Under the pieces are notes generated by a model that saw only the letters and a program-made list of their open reading frames with translations, was not told the origin of the DNA and did no database searches. This document shows positions 25,045 through 34,463 of a DNA stretch of 64,000 bases, in pieces. Source of the DNA: an uncultured Ilumatobacter sp. (GTDB lineage Bacteria; Actinomycetota; Acidimicrobiia; Acidimicrobiales; Ilumatobacteraceae). Location: the NCBI GenBank assembly GCA_905182555.1, contig CAJJBX010000011.1, positions 30,413 to 94,412 on the forward strand. Reading direction: 5' to 3'. Position numbers and translations under genes: made by a program. Position 1 is the stretch's first letter, and every line of letters begins with the position of its first letter.

Positions 25045-26490
25045 TTACTGCCGCGGAGACTCTGTGACCTCGGGCGGTTGGCGTGCCTCGATCTTCGAGA
25101 GTGCGACCTCCCACCAAGCGACCAGCGCCTCGTCGTTGATCCCAAACGCCCGATGCACTTCGCGTCCACAGCTGCGGACTTCTCCAAGGCGAAGTTTTTG
25201 CACTGCTGCATCGAGGCTCCCGGCTGGCCACGGCAGGTCAGCAAGCAACACGGGGCCGAGCCTGATCGCATCAGCCGATAGCCCCGTGCCAGCGCTGCGA
25301 TGCCACGCCCATGCCGATGCCACTGGCGAGGTGAGCAGCGCAGCGACCTCCCAGGCGGATGCAGCCAGATCGTCACCCGTCGGATACGCCGAGATGACCG
25401 GGACGCCCGGCAGGACGTCACCGCCCGGATCAGCCACGGCTTCAATGATCTTTGTCTGGTTCGCGATCAACACCTTCGGCACGAGTCGACGACTTGCCCA
25501 ACGCTGCATCTTCGGATCGAGCGCATCTAGATCGAGACGTGGGGCAGCAAAGCGCTGCTTGGCAAAGGTGATTGGCCGGCGGCCCCACCACGATCGGCCC
25601 GGATCAATCAGCCCACTGGTGATTAGTTGCGGGCCTGTGTCGTGGTCACCGACCGCAGGGACCATGCCGTAGTACTCGTCGCGGAAGTTGGCGTTCAACC
25701 AGCAACGGTCCCCGAGCCTGCCCGAGCCTTGCTGCTCGAAGGCCAGCGGAACGGCGGGCAGGCCCTGTCGGTCCGTGACCACGTGCCCCCACGTCGCCCC
25801 CCGCCGTGTTGACGGTGTGCCGAATTGAAAGACCAGGGCGCACGTATGGACGTGTGCATCGAACTCGCGATCGCCGGTCCACCACGACCACACGATGTCG
25901 GCATGAGCGTCGACAGCCGAGCGCGTTGCTCCTGCGTCGCGGGCCGAGAGCACCGACTGCGGCAGCACGAATGCAACTCGGCCGGAGTCGCTCACCAGCT
26001 CGGCAGCGAGTGCCACAAATTCGACGGCAGCATCGGCGTACGGGCCTCCGCCTCTGCTGCTCGAACCTCCACGAGTTGTGGTCGCTGCCATCTGCGACAA
26101 GAACGGTGGGTTGCCGATCACCAAATCGAAGCGGCCGTGACGCGAAAGGCCAAGAACCGACCAATCCAATGCCAGAGCGTCACCCTGGACTACCTCATGC
26201 ACCACAACTGAGCTGGCCTCCGCAAGCGCCTCCTGTGCGGTCACAACGGCAGATCGGTCGATGTCGATCCCGATGGCCAGCGCCCTGCCGCCGAGTTGCG
26301 CGATCCGCTCGGCAGCCGCGATCAAAAACCGTCCGTCGCCGCACGCTGGGTCAACGATGTAAATCTCATTCGACGTCAAGAGGCAGCGCTCAACGAACTC
26401 AGGAGTGACTGCAGCCTCGACAACTCGCGCCACGAGGTCGTCGGGCGTGTACCAGGCGCCACGCTGCTTGCGGTCGGCCCGGTCACTCAC
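25045..26490 (-). CDS. N6-adenine-type DNA methyltransferase-like protein
   Basis: The 481-residue protein begins with the typical RGAWYTPDDLVARVV of N6-adenine DNA methylases. SAM-binding motif I follows (IVDPACGDGRFLIAAAERI) and then catalytic motif IV NPPF (FDLVIGNPPFLSQMA). A long C-terminal half (ITFAKQRFAAPRLDL, NQTKIIEAVAD) may be a target-recognition domain. No restriction endonuclease or specificity gene is adjacent, so it may be an orphan or regulatory methylase. A role in RNA or protein methylation cannot be excluded. Confidence 0.75.
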   Translation of the reverse strand: MSDRADRKQRGAWYTPDDLVARVVEAAVTPEFVERCLLTSNEIYIVDPACGDGRFLIAAAERIAQLGGRALAIGIDIDRSAVVTAQEALAEASSVVVHEVVQGDALALDWSVLGLSRHGRFDLVIGNPPFLSQMAATTTRGGSSSRGGGPYADAAVEFVALAAELVSDSGRVAFVLPQSVLSARDAGATRSAVDAHADIVWSWWTGDREFDAHVHTCALVFQFGTPSTRRGATWGHVVTDRQGLPAVPLAFEQQGSGRLGDRCWLNANFRDEYYGMVPAVGDHDTGPQLITSGLIDPGRSWWGRRPITFAKQRFAAPRLDLDALDPKMQRWASRRLVPKVLIANQTKIIEAVADPGGDVLPGVPVISAYPTGDDLAASAWEVAALLTSPVASAWAWHRSAGTGLSADAIRLGPVLLADLPWPAGSLDAAVQKLRLGEVRSCGREVHRAFGINDEALVAWWEVALSKIEARQPPEVTESPRQ

Positions 26491-26544
26491 GCCCGCAGGC
26501 TACGCGCCCAGCACAGCTGCGCGTCTGTGAGCGCGTGACCAGAG

Positions 26545-27530
26545 ATGCGTAAGGTCGCGTTCGTGATCGAACCGGTGACTCAACCGACCGCTCGCGTCAC
26601 TGACGCCGAACCATCGGAGGCTGATCGCTATCTCAGCTTCGAGCGCGACACCTGGGCGCAGCTACGCGCGTCGACACCGCTCACCCTTGGCGCACGCGAG
26701 CTCAGTCAGCTACAGGGAATCAACGACCAGATCGACCTTGACGAGGTCGCAACGATTTACCTCCCGCTCAGCCGGCTCCTCAACTTGTACGTGACCACGA
26801 TCCAGGATCTGTACAAGGTCTCGTCAACATTCCTTGGCAACGCCGCCCCGAAGGTGCCGTACATCATCGGCGTCGCCGGCAGTGTTGCGGTGGGCAAGAG
26901 TACGTTCGCACGAATCCTGCAGGCGCTGCTGGCCCAGTGGCCCGATCATCCCAAAGTCGACCTCATCACCACCGACGGCTTCCTCCATCCGAACGCCATC
27001 CTCAAAGAACGTGGCATCATGAATCGCAAGGGATTCCCAGAAAGCTACGACACGCGGGAGTTGCTCCGTGTGCTTCGCGACATCAAGAGCGGCCGGGCTG
27101 AAGTGACAGCTCCGGTCTACAGTCACGCCGTCGCGTCGTCGACGACGAGCGCGTCGTCACACGCCAACCCGACATCGTGATCCTTGAAGGACTGAACGTG
27201 TTGCAGACAGCCGAAGGGTTCAGCGAGTTCGTGTCGGACTACTTCGATTTCTCGATCTACATCGACGCTGACGAAGCCGACATCGAGAAATGGTACATCG
27301 ACCGGTTCCTCGCGCTACGAGAATCAGTCTTCCAAGACCCCGACAGCTTCTTCAAGTTCTACGCACTACTCAGCGACGAAGAGGCTGTTGCGACAGCCCG
27401 AGGGATCTGGCGCGAGATCAACGGGCGCAACCTCGCAGAGAACATCGCGCCGACCCGTGATCGAGCATCGCTGATCTTACGCAAGGCCGCCGACCACCGG
27501 ATCGACCGCATCCAACTCCGACGGCTCTAG
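26545..27530 (+). CDS. coaA: pantothenate kinase type I, frameshifted
   Basis: CoaA phosphorylates pantothenate, the first step of CoA synthesis. The first frame has the N-terminal [15 protein letters not shown], the P-loop [18 protein letters not shown] and [13 protein letters not shown], and reaches APVYSHAV at about 27132. The second frame continues [20 protein letters not shown] and ends with [10 protein letters not shown] at 27530. About four bases seem to be missing where relatives have a Tyr-Asp pair. The product would be about 328 residues. It ends 4 bp into the convergent HAD gene. Confidence 0.88.
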
Positions 27531-28243
27531 AGGCCCAGCCAGCCGGGCAGTTCGCTCATGCTTGCGAGCTCGGCGAACTCCTCGTCATGCTCATCGACGC
27601 GTTCGAGTTCCCAAGTCATGTGATACGGAATGTGGACGGCGTGCCCGCCGAGGGCCATCACGGGCAAAATGTCGCTCTTCACCGAGTTGCCGATCATCAG
27701 CACCCGCTCCGGCTCGACACCAAGGCGGCGAAAGATTTTGGCATACGTGACCGAATCCTTTTCGAGCAGGATCTCGATGTCAGAGAAGTGATGTTCGAGC
27801 CCTGAGGTGGTGACCTTGCGGGTCTGATGCACCAGGTCGCCCTTGGTGATCATCACGATGCGCTTCTCGGCACCGATTGTCGCCAACACCTCGGGCACGT
27901 GATCGAGCACACGGACCGGCTCAGTCAGCATGTGCTGGCCTATCTCGACCAGTTGCTCGATGACTTCGACCGGCACGGTGCGATTCGATGCGCTGATTGC
28001 TGCACGAACCATCGAGATGGTGAACGCCTTGACCCCGTAGCCAGAAACCGACAGGTCGGCACGCTCGACTGCCCGCAATGCCTCCTCCACATCAACGCCA
28101 ACCGGGCAGTGGGGCCCGACAAGTTCGAAGAACGCAAGCTCGGCTCGGTTGAACGAATCTTCGCTCTGCCACAGCGTGTCGTCCGCGTCGAACGCGATCA
28201 GATCAAAATCGTCGAGTCGGGTCATGTGCTCCGAGTCTCGCAA
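27527..28243 (-). CDS. HAD-superfamily hydrolase
   Basis: The 238-residue phosphatase-like protein has HAD motif I as FDADDTLW near its N-terminus, motif II in IVMITKGD, motif III Lys in DSVTYAKIF, and motif IV as [13 protein letters not shown]. The small helical cap after motif I suits small phosphate esters; the substrate is not evident. The start is 28243 or the ATG at 28225, just before [11 protein letters not shown]. It is last in a minus-strand group with the WXG100 and HTH genes. Confidence 0.85.
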   Translation of the reverse strand: MRDSEHMTRLDDFDLIAFDADDTLWQSEDSFNRAELAFFELVGPHCPVGVDVEEALRAVERADLSVSGYGVKAFTISMVRAAISASNRTVPVEVIEQLVEIGQHMLTEPVRVLDHVPEVLATIGAEKRIVMITKGDLVHQTRKVTTSGLEHHFSDIEILLEKDSVTYAKIFRRLGVEPERVLMIGNSVKSDILPVMALGGHAVHIPYHMTWELERVDEHDEEFAELASMSELPGWLGL

Positions 28244-28246
28244 GAG

Positions 28247-28657
28247 TCAGCGGTGGATCGCATTGAGATAGTTATAGACGGTGATCCGACTGACGCCCAT
28301 GGCGTCGGCAACATCTTCGACAGCCCGCCGCAGAATGAACGCGCCGCGTTCGTCGAGGATGCGGATCGCCCGCTGTTTCCCTTCGCGCGAGAGCATCGGA
28401 AGCGTGTCACCGAGTTCGGTTTCAACGGAATCAATCAGCCGGTCGAGCGCCCCGTGCAGCGGCGGCAGCCGTACTGCGGCGACGGTCACACCTTCCCAAA
28501 CCAGCGGAACATCACTCGGCTCGGCGTGGTCGACATTGATGAACGCAGCACCGACCGCGTCGACGAGTGGTTTGGCTGCGAGCACCAAGGGATGAACACC
28601 TGCGAGAGGGTCGCGCTCGAACGTCACCCAAACTAGACTATTCGAACGGACGCCCAC
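28247..28657 (-). CDS. YheO-type helix-turn-helix regulator
   Basis: The 136-residue protein ends in a helix-turn-helix resembling the C-terminal domain of YheO/DauR-like regulators (RRAVEDVADAMGVSRITVYN, then YLNAIHR). The N-terminal half (LVLAAKPLVDAVGAAFINVD) could sense a ligand and is shorter than the usual PAS-like YheO domain. It sits 3 bp upstream of the HAD gene, so the two are probably one transcript. Confidence 0.75.
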   Translation of the reverse strand: MGVRSNSLVWVTFERDPLAGVHPLVLAAKPLVDAVGAAFINVDHAEPSDVPLVWEGVTVAAVRLPPLHGALDRLIDSVETELGDTLPMLSREGKQRAIRILDERGAFILRRAVEDVADAMGVSRITVYNYLNAIHR

Positions 28658-28690
28658 TGACCCACAGGACGGTCAGATCGGTCAGATCGG

Positions 28691-28960
28691 TCAGCCGACG
28701 CCCATCACGCGACGCAGTTCATCAGCCCGAGCCGTGCAGTCTTTACCGGCCATGCCAAACGCATCATTCAGCTTCCCGAGCGCCGATTTGAATGACGTGT
28801 TCCAGTCCTCAACGAAACGATCACGAGCAGGACCTTGCCAAGTTGTGCCGTTGATGACGCCGTCGACCGTGGCCATCACCTGATTGATTGACTCGATCTG
28901 GCGGGTCAGGCTCGTGCCGAGGTTGCTCAGTTGCTCGGGGTTCGCTCCGTACATCGTCAT
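28691..28960 (-). CDS. WXG100-family protein
   Basis: The 89-residue helical protein has a central TWQGPARDRFVEDW, matching the W-x-G turn of WXG100 (ESAT-6-like) proteins between two amphipathic helices. These are usually exported by type VII secretion systems, or act as their partners. No EccC-type ATPase or other ESX gene is in the window. It lies 33 bp upstream of the HTH gene on the same strand. Confidence 0.85.
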   Translation of the reverse strand: MTMYGANPEQLSNLGTSLTRQIESINQVMATVDGVINGTTWQGPARDRFVEDWNTSFKSALGKLNDAFGMAGKDCTARADELRRVMGVG

Positions 28961-29051
28961 TGGATACTCGTTTCTGTGCTTGCGAGCCGACCGGTGTGCC
29001 GCTCATCCCGACAGTGGGGCCGGATCCAAAGAATCCGGAAGATGAGACATC

Positions 29052-30116
29052 ACTCTCCACGAGTCGACCAGCGGCGCCGCTGCCACCCTCGAAGGCAGTT
29101 CGCCCGGGCCAACCATGTTGCTCCGCGGCGACATGGATGCGCTCGAGATGCCCGAAGACACAGGGCTCGACTTCACGTCCCGGATCGACGGCACAATGCA
29201 TGCGTGCGGCCACGACACGCACACCGCCATGCTTGTCGGAGCGGCGAAGCTCCTGTCGGACCGCCGCAACCAATTCGCTGGGCGTGTGCTGTTCATGTTC
29301 CAGCCAGGCGAAGAGGGCCACCACGGCGCAAAATTCATGCTCGATGAAGGCCTCCTCCAGGTTAGTGCCCTCTCCGACGGTTCTGCGTCGGCCGTCGAAT
29401 CGACGTTCGCTCTGCACATGTCAGCAGCCTTGCCATCTGGCTGGGTCAGCACGCGAGGCGGCCCCGTTATGGCGTCTGCCGACACGATGCAAATCATCAT
29501 CACCGGCAAGGGCGGCCACGCAAGCGAGCCGTACCGCGCGGTCGACCCCATCCCAGTCGCGTGCGAGATCGTCACCGCATTGCAGACCATGATCACACGT
29601 TCGGTCAACGTGTTCGACCCGTCGGTTATGACGGTCGGTCGCATCACCGCAGGCACGACCAACAACGTGATCCCCGAGACCGCACATATCGAAGGCACGA
29701 TCCGCGCGGTCAGCGAACGAACCCGGGCACTTGTGCACGATGGAATCAAGCGGGTTGCCGACAACGTCGCCGCTGCCCACGGATGCGACGGCAACGTCGA
29801 AATCATCTACGGCTATCCGGTCACGACCAACGACGACAAGTTCGCCGAGTTCACACTCGACTTGGCACGTGAGGTCGCCGGGCCGAAGAGCGTCGTGCGA
29901 CTCCCGAACCCCGTCATGGGTGCCGAGGATTTCAGCTACGTGTTCAACGAGCTGCCCGGCGCAATGGCGTTCCTCGGCGGCACGCCGCACGACAAAAACG
30001 CCGCAACGGCTGCACCGAACCATTCGAATCGCGTGTACTTCGAAGAATCGGCAATGCACACCGGCATCTCGATGTACACCGCAGCAGCCCTCCGCAAGCT
30101 CGCACCGGCCCTGTAA
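29052..30116 (+). CDS. M20-family amidohydrolase, 5' truncated
   Basis: The frame carries DITLHESTSG just upstream and then PGPTMLLRGDMDALEMPEDT. The metal-binding ACGHDTHTAMLVGAAKLL and the catalytic FQPGEEGHHGAKFM follow, with a dimerisation domain and the terminal GAEDFSYVFNELPGAMAFLG. It matches M20 N-acyl-amino-acid or carboxypeptidase-like hydrolases. The usual first 50-60 residues, with the RRxxHxxPE motif, are absent: the frame hits a TGA at about 29049, and the WXG100 gene occupies the space beyond. An ATG at 29115 is the only standard start. It is probably a truncation or an assembly junction. Confidence 0.8.
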   Translation, partial: TLHESTSGAAATLEGSSPGPTMLLRGDMDALEMPEDTGLDFTSRIDGTMHACGHDTHTAMLVGAAKLLSDRRNQFAGRVLFMFQPGEEGHHGAKFMLDEGLLQVSALSDGSASAVESTFALHMSAALPSGWVSTRGGPVMASADTMQIIITGKGGHASEPYRAVDPIPVACEIVTALQTMITRSVNVFDPSVMTVGRITAGTTNNVIPETAHIEGTIRAVSERTRALVHDGIKRVADNVAAAHGCDGNVEIIYGYPVTTNDDKFAEFTLDLAREVAGPKSVVRLPNPVMGAEDFSYVFNELPGAMAFLGGTPHDKNAATAAPNHSNRVYFEESAMHTGISMYTAAALRKLAPAL

Positions 30117-30135
30117 GTCCGCCGCAACTGTGTAC

Positions 30136-30166
30136 TGCCACACCGTGGTCTGACCTGGGTGTGACA
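30136..30166. repeat. palindrome family 1, copy between convergent genes
   Basis: Arms TGCCACACCGTGGTC and GACCTGGGTGTGACA flank one T, the same layout as the copies at 6452 and 42834. It lies 20 bp after the M20 stop and 32 bp from the end of the L,D-transpeptidase gene, so it could serve both strands. Confidence 0.8.
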
Positions 30167-30197
30167 GCCGGTAGACCGAGCACCGCTGGCAACGGCG

Positions 30198-31362
30198 TTA
30201 AGGAGTTCGTCGTGGTGGTCGTCGTGGTCGACGTGGTCGACGTGGTCGTGGTCGGCTTGACCGTCGTGGCCGGGGCTTGCGTTGTGACCGGAGCAGTTGT
30301 GGTGGTCGTGGTCGTGCTGCTGGTCGTCGTCGTGGCATTCGGGTCGGCGTAGTCAAACGACGGCAGCGAATCGCGTTCGGTCTGCTCCTCGGGTTCCTTG
30401 ATTCCGTCCCAAACCAGAATCCGGTCGCCGAGGCTGACCATGGTCTGGAAGTAGTCAGAAATGTGCATTGGCATGCGAACGCAACCGTGTGATGCAGGTT
30501 CAAGCGGCACGTTCGCTGCACCATGCACGGCGATGCCATAGTTGAAGTACACCGGGTTCCACATGCCGCCAAGCGGGCTGACGCGCTTACCTTCAACCTG
30601 GCGGCGGTACTTGAAGACCCCACCCGGCGTCTTGGCAAGCGCACAGACCTGCTTGGTCACCGGCTCTTCGAGCTCACGGCCCTGGGAATCGGTGTCGTAC
30701 GTGGCAGTTTCGCAGTACTCCTTCGGCTTGCCTTCCGCAGTCAACTCGCCAGACGAGATGTGTGAAATGAGCGCCGGCTTGTCCTTGTGGAACACGATCA
30801 TCACCTGTTCGGGCAGGTACACCTCGGTGTGATCGGCCTGACCGTTGGTCGAACGGCGTGGCGTAATCGTGACATCACGGCGCAGGATTTCCCAGAACTC
30901 GGGGGAGATCACGCCGGTCGCTGCAGTGCGCGGTGTCCCAAGCACGAGCTTTTCGAACGCCCAGACAGCCTGCGTGGTCAGTGTGCCATAGATACCGTCG
31001 GTAGGACCCGGGTCGAACCCCAGGCCCACGAGCCGTTCCTGCAACATCTTGACGTCGTCGCCGGCAAGCCCCTGACGGAGCGTGCGGTCGACGGCCGGCA
31101 GGTCAGGTGCCGCGTCAGGCGCTTGGGTGACAGGCGCCGGGTAGGTGGTCGTCGTTTGGCCGTCGCCCGGCGATGGCACGAAAGGCTCGAACGGCGCGAC
31201 TGCCTGCGAGGCCGGCGACGAATCGCCCCGACCCCCGAACAACCCAATACCCAAGATCCCAGCAACCAACGCAACCGCGATCAGTAGCGGCAAGCGGTTG
31301 GTTGCTTCCGCTCGCTGTGGCGCGCGACGGTTGGGGTTTCGATGTGATGATTGAGAGGTCAT
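30198..31362 (-). CDS. L,D-transpeptidase with peptidoglycan-binding domain, frame uncertain at its 3' end
   Basis: The protein has an N-terminal basic tail, a membrane anchor (LPLLIAVALVAGILGIGLFG), a PGBD domain (LRQGLAGDDVKMLQERLVGL) and a YkuD catalytic domain. The nucleophile motif is HGCVRMPMHISDYF, preceded by GIAVHGA. It cross-links peptidoglycan outside the membrane. A Thr-rich C-terminal tail of simple repeats follows. In the reading frame this tail runs on into the M20 gene to 29944. The neighbouring frame stops at 30198, so a frameshift in the Thr tract probably hides the true end. ATG at 31362 is preferred over an upstream start at 31416. Confidence 0.85.
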
Positions 31363-31446
31363 GAGACGATTCGCAGCAGAAGGACGTTGGACAGGCAAAT
31401 CGTATTGCCTGCTCAACGAAAATATGGGTCAGTCAGACCAGTTGGA

Positions 31447-33012
31447 TCAGGCGACGGCGACGTCGAAAGCTTCGGGGCCGTTCTTGCCGTCGCGCACGTC
31501 GAACGAGACGCGCTGGTTGTTGTCGAGGGTCAAGAAGTCGCGGTCAGCGCCTTCAGAGCGGTTCCCGTCGTTACGACGGCTCGCACCCTTGACGATGTTC
31601 GAGAAGTGGACGAACAGATCCTTGCCACCGGTGTCGGGAACAATGAAGCCATAACCGCGGCCGCCGTTGAAGAACTTGACGGTGCCATCGCCGATTGACA
31701 TATCGGGAGCCGGCAGATCGGCCTTTTCGGGGCGGTCGGTGTCGAAGCGGTCATCGCGTTTGCGTTCGCGCTTCGCCGCGACCTTGGGGTCCGGCTGCTC
31801 TTTGCGAGCCACCGGGGCCTCTTCGCGGCGCATGGAGATCGGCGGGTCGATCAGCAGATCGACGTCGGGACCGGTCACAGGCTCGTTGAGCCCGATCGCA
31901 CGCTGCAGCTTGCTGGCGTCTTTCTTCTGACCACCTTCGAGCAGCGAAACGACGGTGCCGGACTCCCCAGCGCGAGCGGTACGGCCTGAACGGTGCACGT
32001 ACGTGGAGTTCTCGGCCGGCGGGTCATAGTGGATGACGCAGTTGACACCGTTGACGTGGATACCGCGTGCGGCAACATCGGTAGCAATCAGCGCAGCGGC
32101 CTTGCCCTGCTTAAAGGCAGCGAGCGCCCGATCGCGCTGGCCCTGGCTGCGTCCACCGTGGATTGGTTCGGCCTGCACGCCAAGTTTGCCAAGCTGCTTC
32201 GCAAGGCGGTCGGCGCCGTGACGGGTGCGGGTGAACACGATGGTCGAACCCATCTTGGTGATCACATCGGCGCACACCTGCTGGCGCTGCTCGCGCTGGA
32301 CCAGCCAGAACTTGTGATCAGCAAGGCTCATGTCGGGGCCCTTCGGACCCACTTCGTGGCGTACCGGGTTGTTCTGGAAGTCGGCAACGAGCTTGGCGAC
32401 GGGGCCGTCGAGCGTGGCCGAAAACAGCAACACCTGGCGGCGAGCGGCGGTCTGGCCGACGATACGACGAACGGCGGGCAGGAAGCCCATGTCGGCCATC
32501 TGGTCGGCCTCATCGATCACGACGGTGCTGACATCACCCAAGTTGAGGGCACCCATCTGGATCAGGTCTTCAAGGCGGCCTGGGCAGGCAACGATGAGTT
32601 CGGCGCCGCGGTCGAGTGCCTTGCGCTGGTTGCCGTAGCCGACGCCGCCGTAAATCGACGTGGCCCAGTGGCCTGCGGCCTGACAGAACGGGCTGAGTTC
32701 AGCCATGATTTGCTCGGCGAGTTCGCGGGTCGGAGCGAGGACAAGTGCGACGGGGCGGCGAGGCTTGGCATCGCGCAGGCCAGCCACGAGCGGCAGGCCG
32801 AAACCGAGGGTCTTGCCGGAGCCGGTCGGCGCACGGCCAGCGACGTCACGACCGGACATCGCGTCGGGAATGACTGCTGCCTGGATCGGGAATGCGTCGT
32901 ACTTGCCCTGACCTTGCAGGAGTTTGACGATCGCGCTCGGCAGGCCAAGCTGATCGAACGGGGTCGGGGTTGCTTCGTCGAGCGCACGTGGCGCGTCGTG
33001 AGTCATAGTCAT
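31447..33012 (-). CDS. DEAD-box RNA helicase fused to a cold-shock domain
   Basis: The 521-residue protein is a DEAD-box helicase with a C-terminal cold-shock domain. Motifs in order are the Q-motif region, APTGSGKT, PTRELAEQ, VIDEADQMADMGF, SAT, ARGIHV and HRSGRTARAG. A charged linker rich in Arg/Glu/Asp precedes the cold-shock RNA-binding fold (GTVKFFNGGRGYGFIVPD, then DLFVHFSNIV). Joining an unwinding motor to an RNA-binding OB fold suggests cold or stress RNA remodelling. ATG at 33012 has a GAGAG upstream. Confidence 0.92.
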   Translation of the reverse strand: MTMTHDAPRALDEATPTPFDQLGLPSAIVKLLQGQGKYDAFPIQAAVIPDAMSGRDVAGRAPTGSGKTLGFGLPLVAGLRDAKPRRPVALVLAPTRELAEQIMAELSPFCQAAGHWATSIYGGVGYGNQRKALDRGAELIVACPGRLEDLIQMGALNLGDVSTVVIDEADQMADMGFLPAVRRIVGQTAARRQVLLFSATLDGPVAKLVADFQNNPVRHEVGPKGPDMSLADHKFWLVQREQRQQVCADVITKMGSTIVFTRTRHGADRLAKQLGKLGVQAEPIHGGRSQGQRDRALAAFKQGKAAALIATDVAARGIHVNGVNCVIHYDPPAENSTYVHRSGRTARAGESGTVVSLLEGGQKKDASKLQRAIGLNEPVTGPDVDLLIDPPISMRREEAPVARKEQPDPKVAAKRERKRDDRFDTDRPEKADLPAPDMSIGDGTVKFFNGGRGYGFIVPDTGGKDLFVHFSNIVKGASRRNDGNRSEGADRDFLTLDNNQRVSFDVRDGKNGPEAFDVAVA

Positions 33013-33210
33013 CGGGGTTCTCTCTGTGTCAATTCTGTGAGTTACAGCGCTTGGCCGGAACAGAAGACACAATCCGAAAGCGCTCACCGATCGGAATTTC
33101 GACCGGAGCAGGAGACAATTGTAGCGCTCACCGTGGCCAGTCGCGTGTGCGCAGCGTCACGTCGCAGCGCGGCTTCGCTCTCGTCGTTCGCCATCGGCCA
33201 CGATGGGGCC

Positions 33211-34437
33211 GTGCCCTCAACGTCGTCTCGCTCACCACTGTCCGGCATCAGGGTGCTCGACCTGACACGCGTGCTGTCCGGTCCGCACTGCACGCGCATG
33301 CTGTGCGACCTCGGAGCCGACATCGTCAAGATCGAACCGCCAGCCGGTGACCTCACTCGGTTTTCCTCCCCGCGCCGCAACGGCCTGTCGAGCTACTTCG
33401 TCCAGCAGAACACAGGCAAACGCAACTTGAGCATCGACCTCGGCAGCGCTGCGGGGTCGGCCCTACTCCTCGACTTGGTCGAACACGCCGACGTGCTCAT
33501 CGAGAACTATCGGCCCGGCGTCATGGATCGGCTCGGCCTCAGCACCGACATCGTCCATGACCGCAACCCTCGGCTCATCTACGCGTCGATCTCCGGGTAT
33601 GGACAGACCGGCCCGTGGGTCCACCGTCGGGCGTATGCACCCGTAGTCGAAGCCGAGAGCGGCATCGTCGCATCACAGGGCAACGCACGCGGCGGCGCAT
33701 ACGCCAAAGATCCGCACAGCCACGCCGACGTGTACACAGGCATCGAAATGTGCACGGCCATCCTTGCCGCACTGTTCCAGCGCGAACAGACCGGTGTCGG
33801 TCAAACGATCGACGTCTCTATGGCTGAAACAATGTTGTACGTCAACGAACATCTACATGACGCGTTGTGGACCGACGAGGTGAGCCCCGAAGTGATCCGA
33901 AGCTTCCGTCCCGGCGACTACGTTGTCATGCAGATTGGTTCGGGCGAGTCGTACATCGTCAGCGGCCATCCGGCCGAGCGCGGCAGTTTTGACCTCTTTA
34001 TCGCCGCGATGGGGCAACCTGAATTGGCCAACGACCCCCGCTTCGCCACCGTCGCTGCACGCGTCGAGCACTACGACGAGCTTCGCGCGCTCCTCCTCGA
34101 ATTCGCCCTCACCGTTCCTGATGCTCTGAGCTTCGAGCGGCACTTCGGCGAACACGGCCTGGCAACGGGTCGGGTTCGACAACCCGGTGCGCTCGCCGAC
34201 ACCGAGTGGGCTGTCGAACGGTCGGCCACCGTGCACGTCGACGATCGCAACGGCGGCACCGTGCGCATCCCCAACGCACCGTGGAAGTTCAGCGGCGCAC
34301 CCGACGTCGGCGTCAACGGCATTCCGAAGTACCGAGGCGAAGACAACCGCGAGGTCTTGGCTGAACTGCTCGGCCTTGACAGCGATGCGCTCGAACAGCT
34401 CGAAGCCGACGGCGTACTTTCCAGCCGCCTTCCGTAA
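33211..34437 (+). CDS. CaiB/BaiF-family CoA transferase
   Basis: The 408-residue class III CoA transferase begins PLSGIRVLDLTRVLSGP and continues LCDLGADIVKIEPPAGD and then NTGKRNLSIDL. The conserved Asp that carries the acyl group is in HSHADVYTGIEMCTAILAAL. Members move CoA between carboxylic acids, for example in carnitine or bile-acid use. The GTG at 33211 places the first beta-strand properly; longer upstream reading is antisense to the helicase. Substrate unknown. Confidence 0.88.
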   Translation: MPSTSSRSPLSGIRVLDLTRVLSGPHCTRMLCDLGADIVKIEPPAGDLTRFSSPRRNGLSSYFVQQNTGKRNLSIDLGSAAGSALLLDLVEHADVLIENYRPGVMDRLGLSTDIVHDRNPRLIYASISGYGQTGPWVHRRAYAPVVEAESGIVASQGNARGGAYAKDPHSHADVYTGIEMCTAILAALFQREQTGVGQTIDVSMAETMLYVNEHLHDALWTDEVSPEVIRSFRPGDYVVMQIGSGESYIVSGHPAERGSFDLFIAAMGQPELANDPRFATVAARVEHYDELRALLLEFALTVPDALSFERHFGEHGLATGRVRQPGALADTEWAVERSATVHVDDRNGGTVRIPNAPWKFSGAPDVGVNGIPKYRGEDNREVLAELLGLDSDALEQLEADGVLSSRLP

Positions 34438-34463
34438 CACCGATCTCCCATCGCACTGACACG

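Noticed and set aside
29944..30197. C-terminal extension of the L,D-transpeptidase into the M20 gene
   Set aside because: It is antisense to well-conserved M20 sequence and crosses a palindrome that elsewhere is intergenic; a frameshift in the Thr tract explains it better.
31993..33210. Long upstream extension of the CoA transferase frame
   Set aside because: It is antisense to the intact DEAD-box helicase and has no family similarity; the CoA transferase begins properly at 33211.
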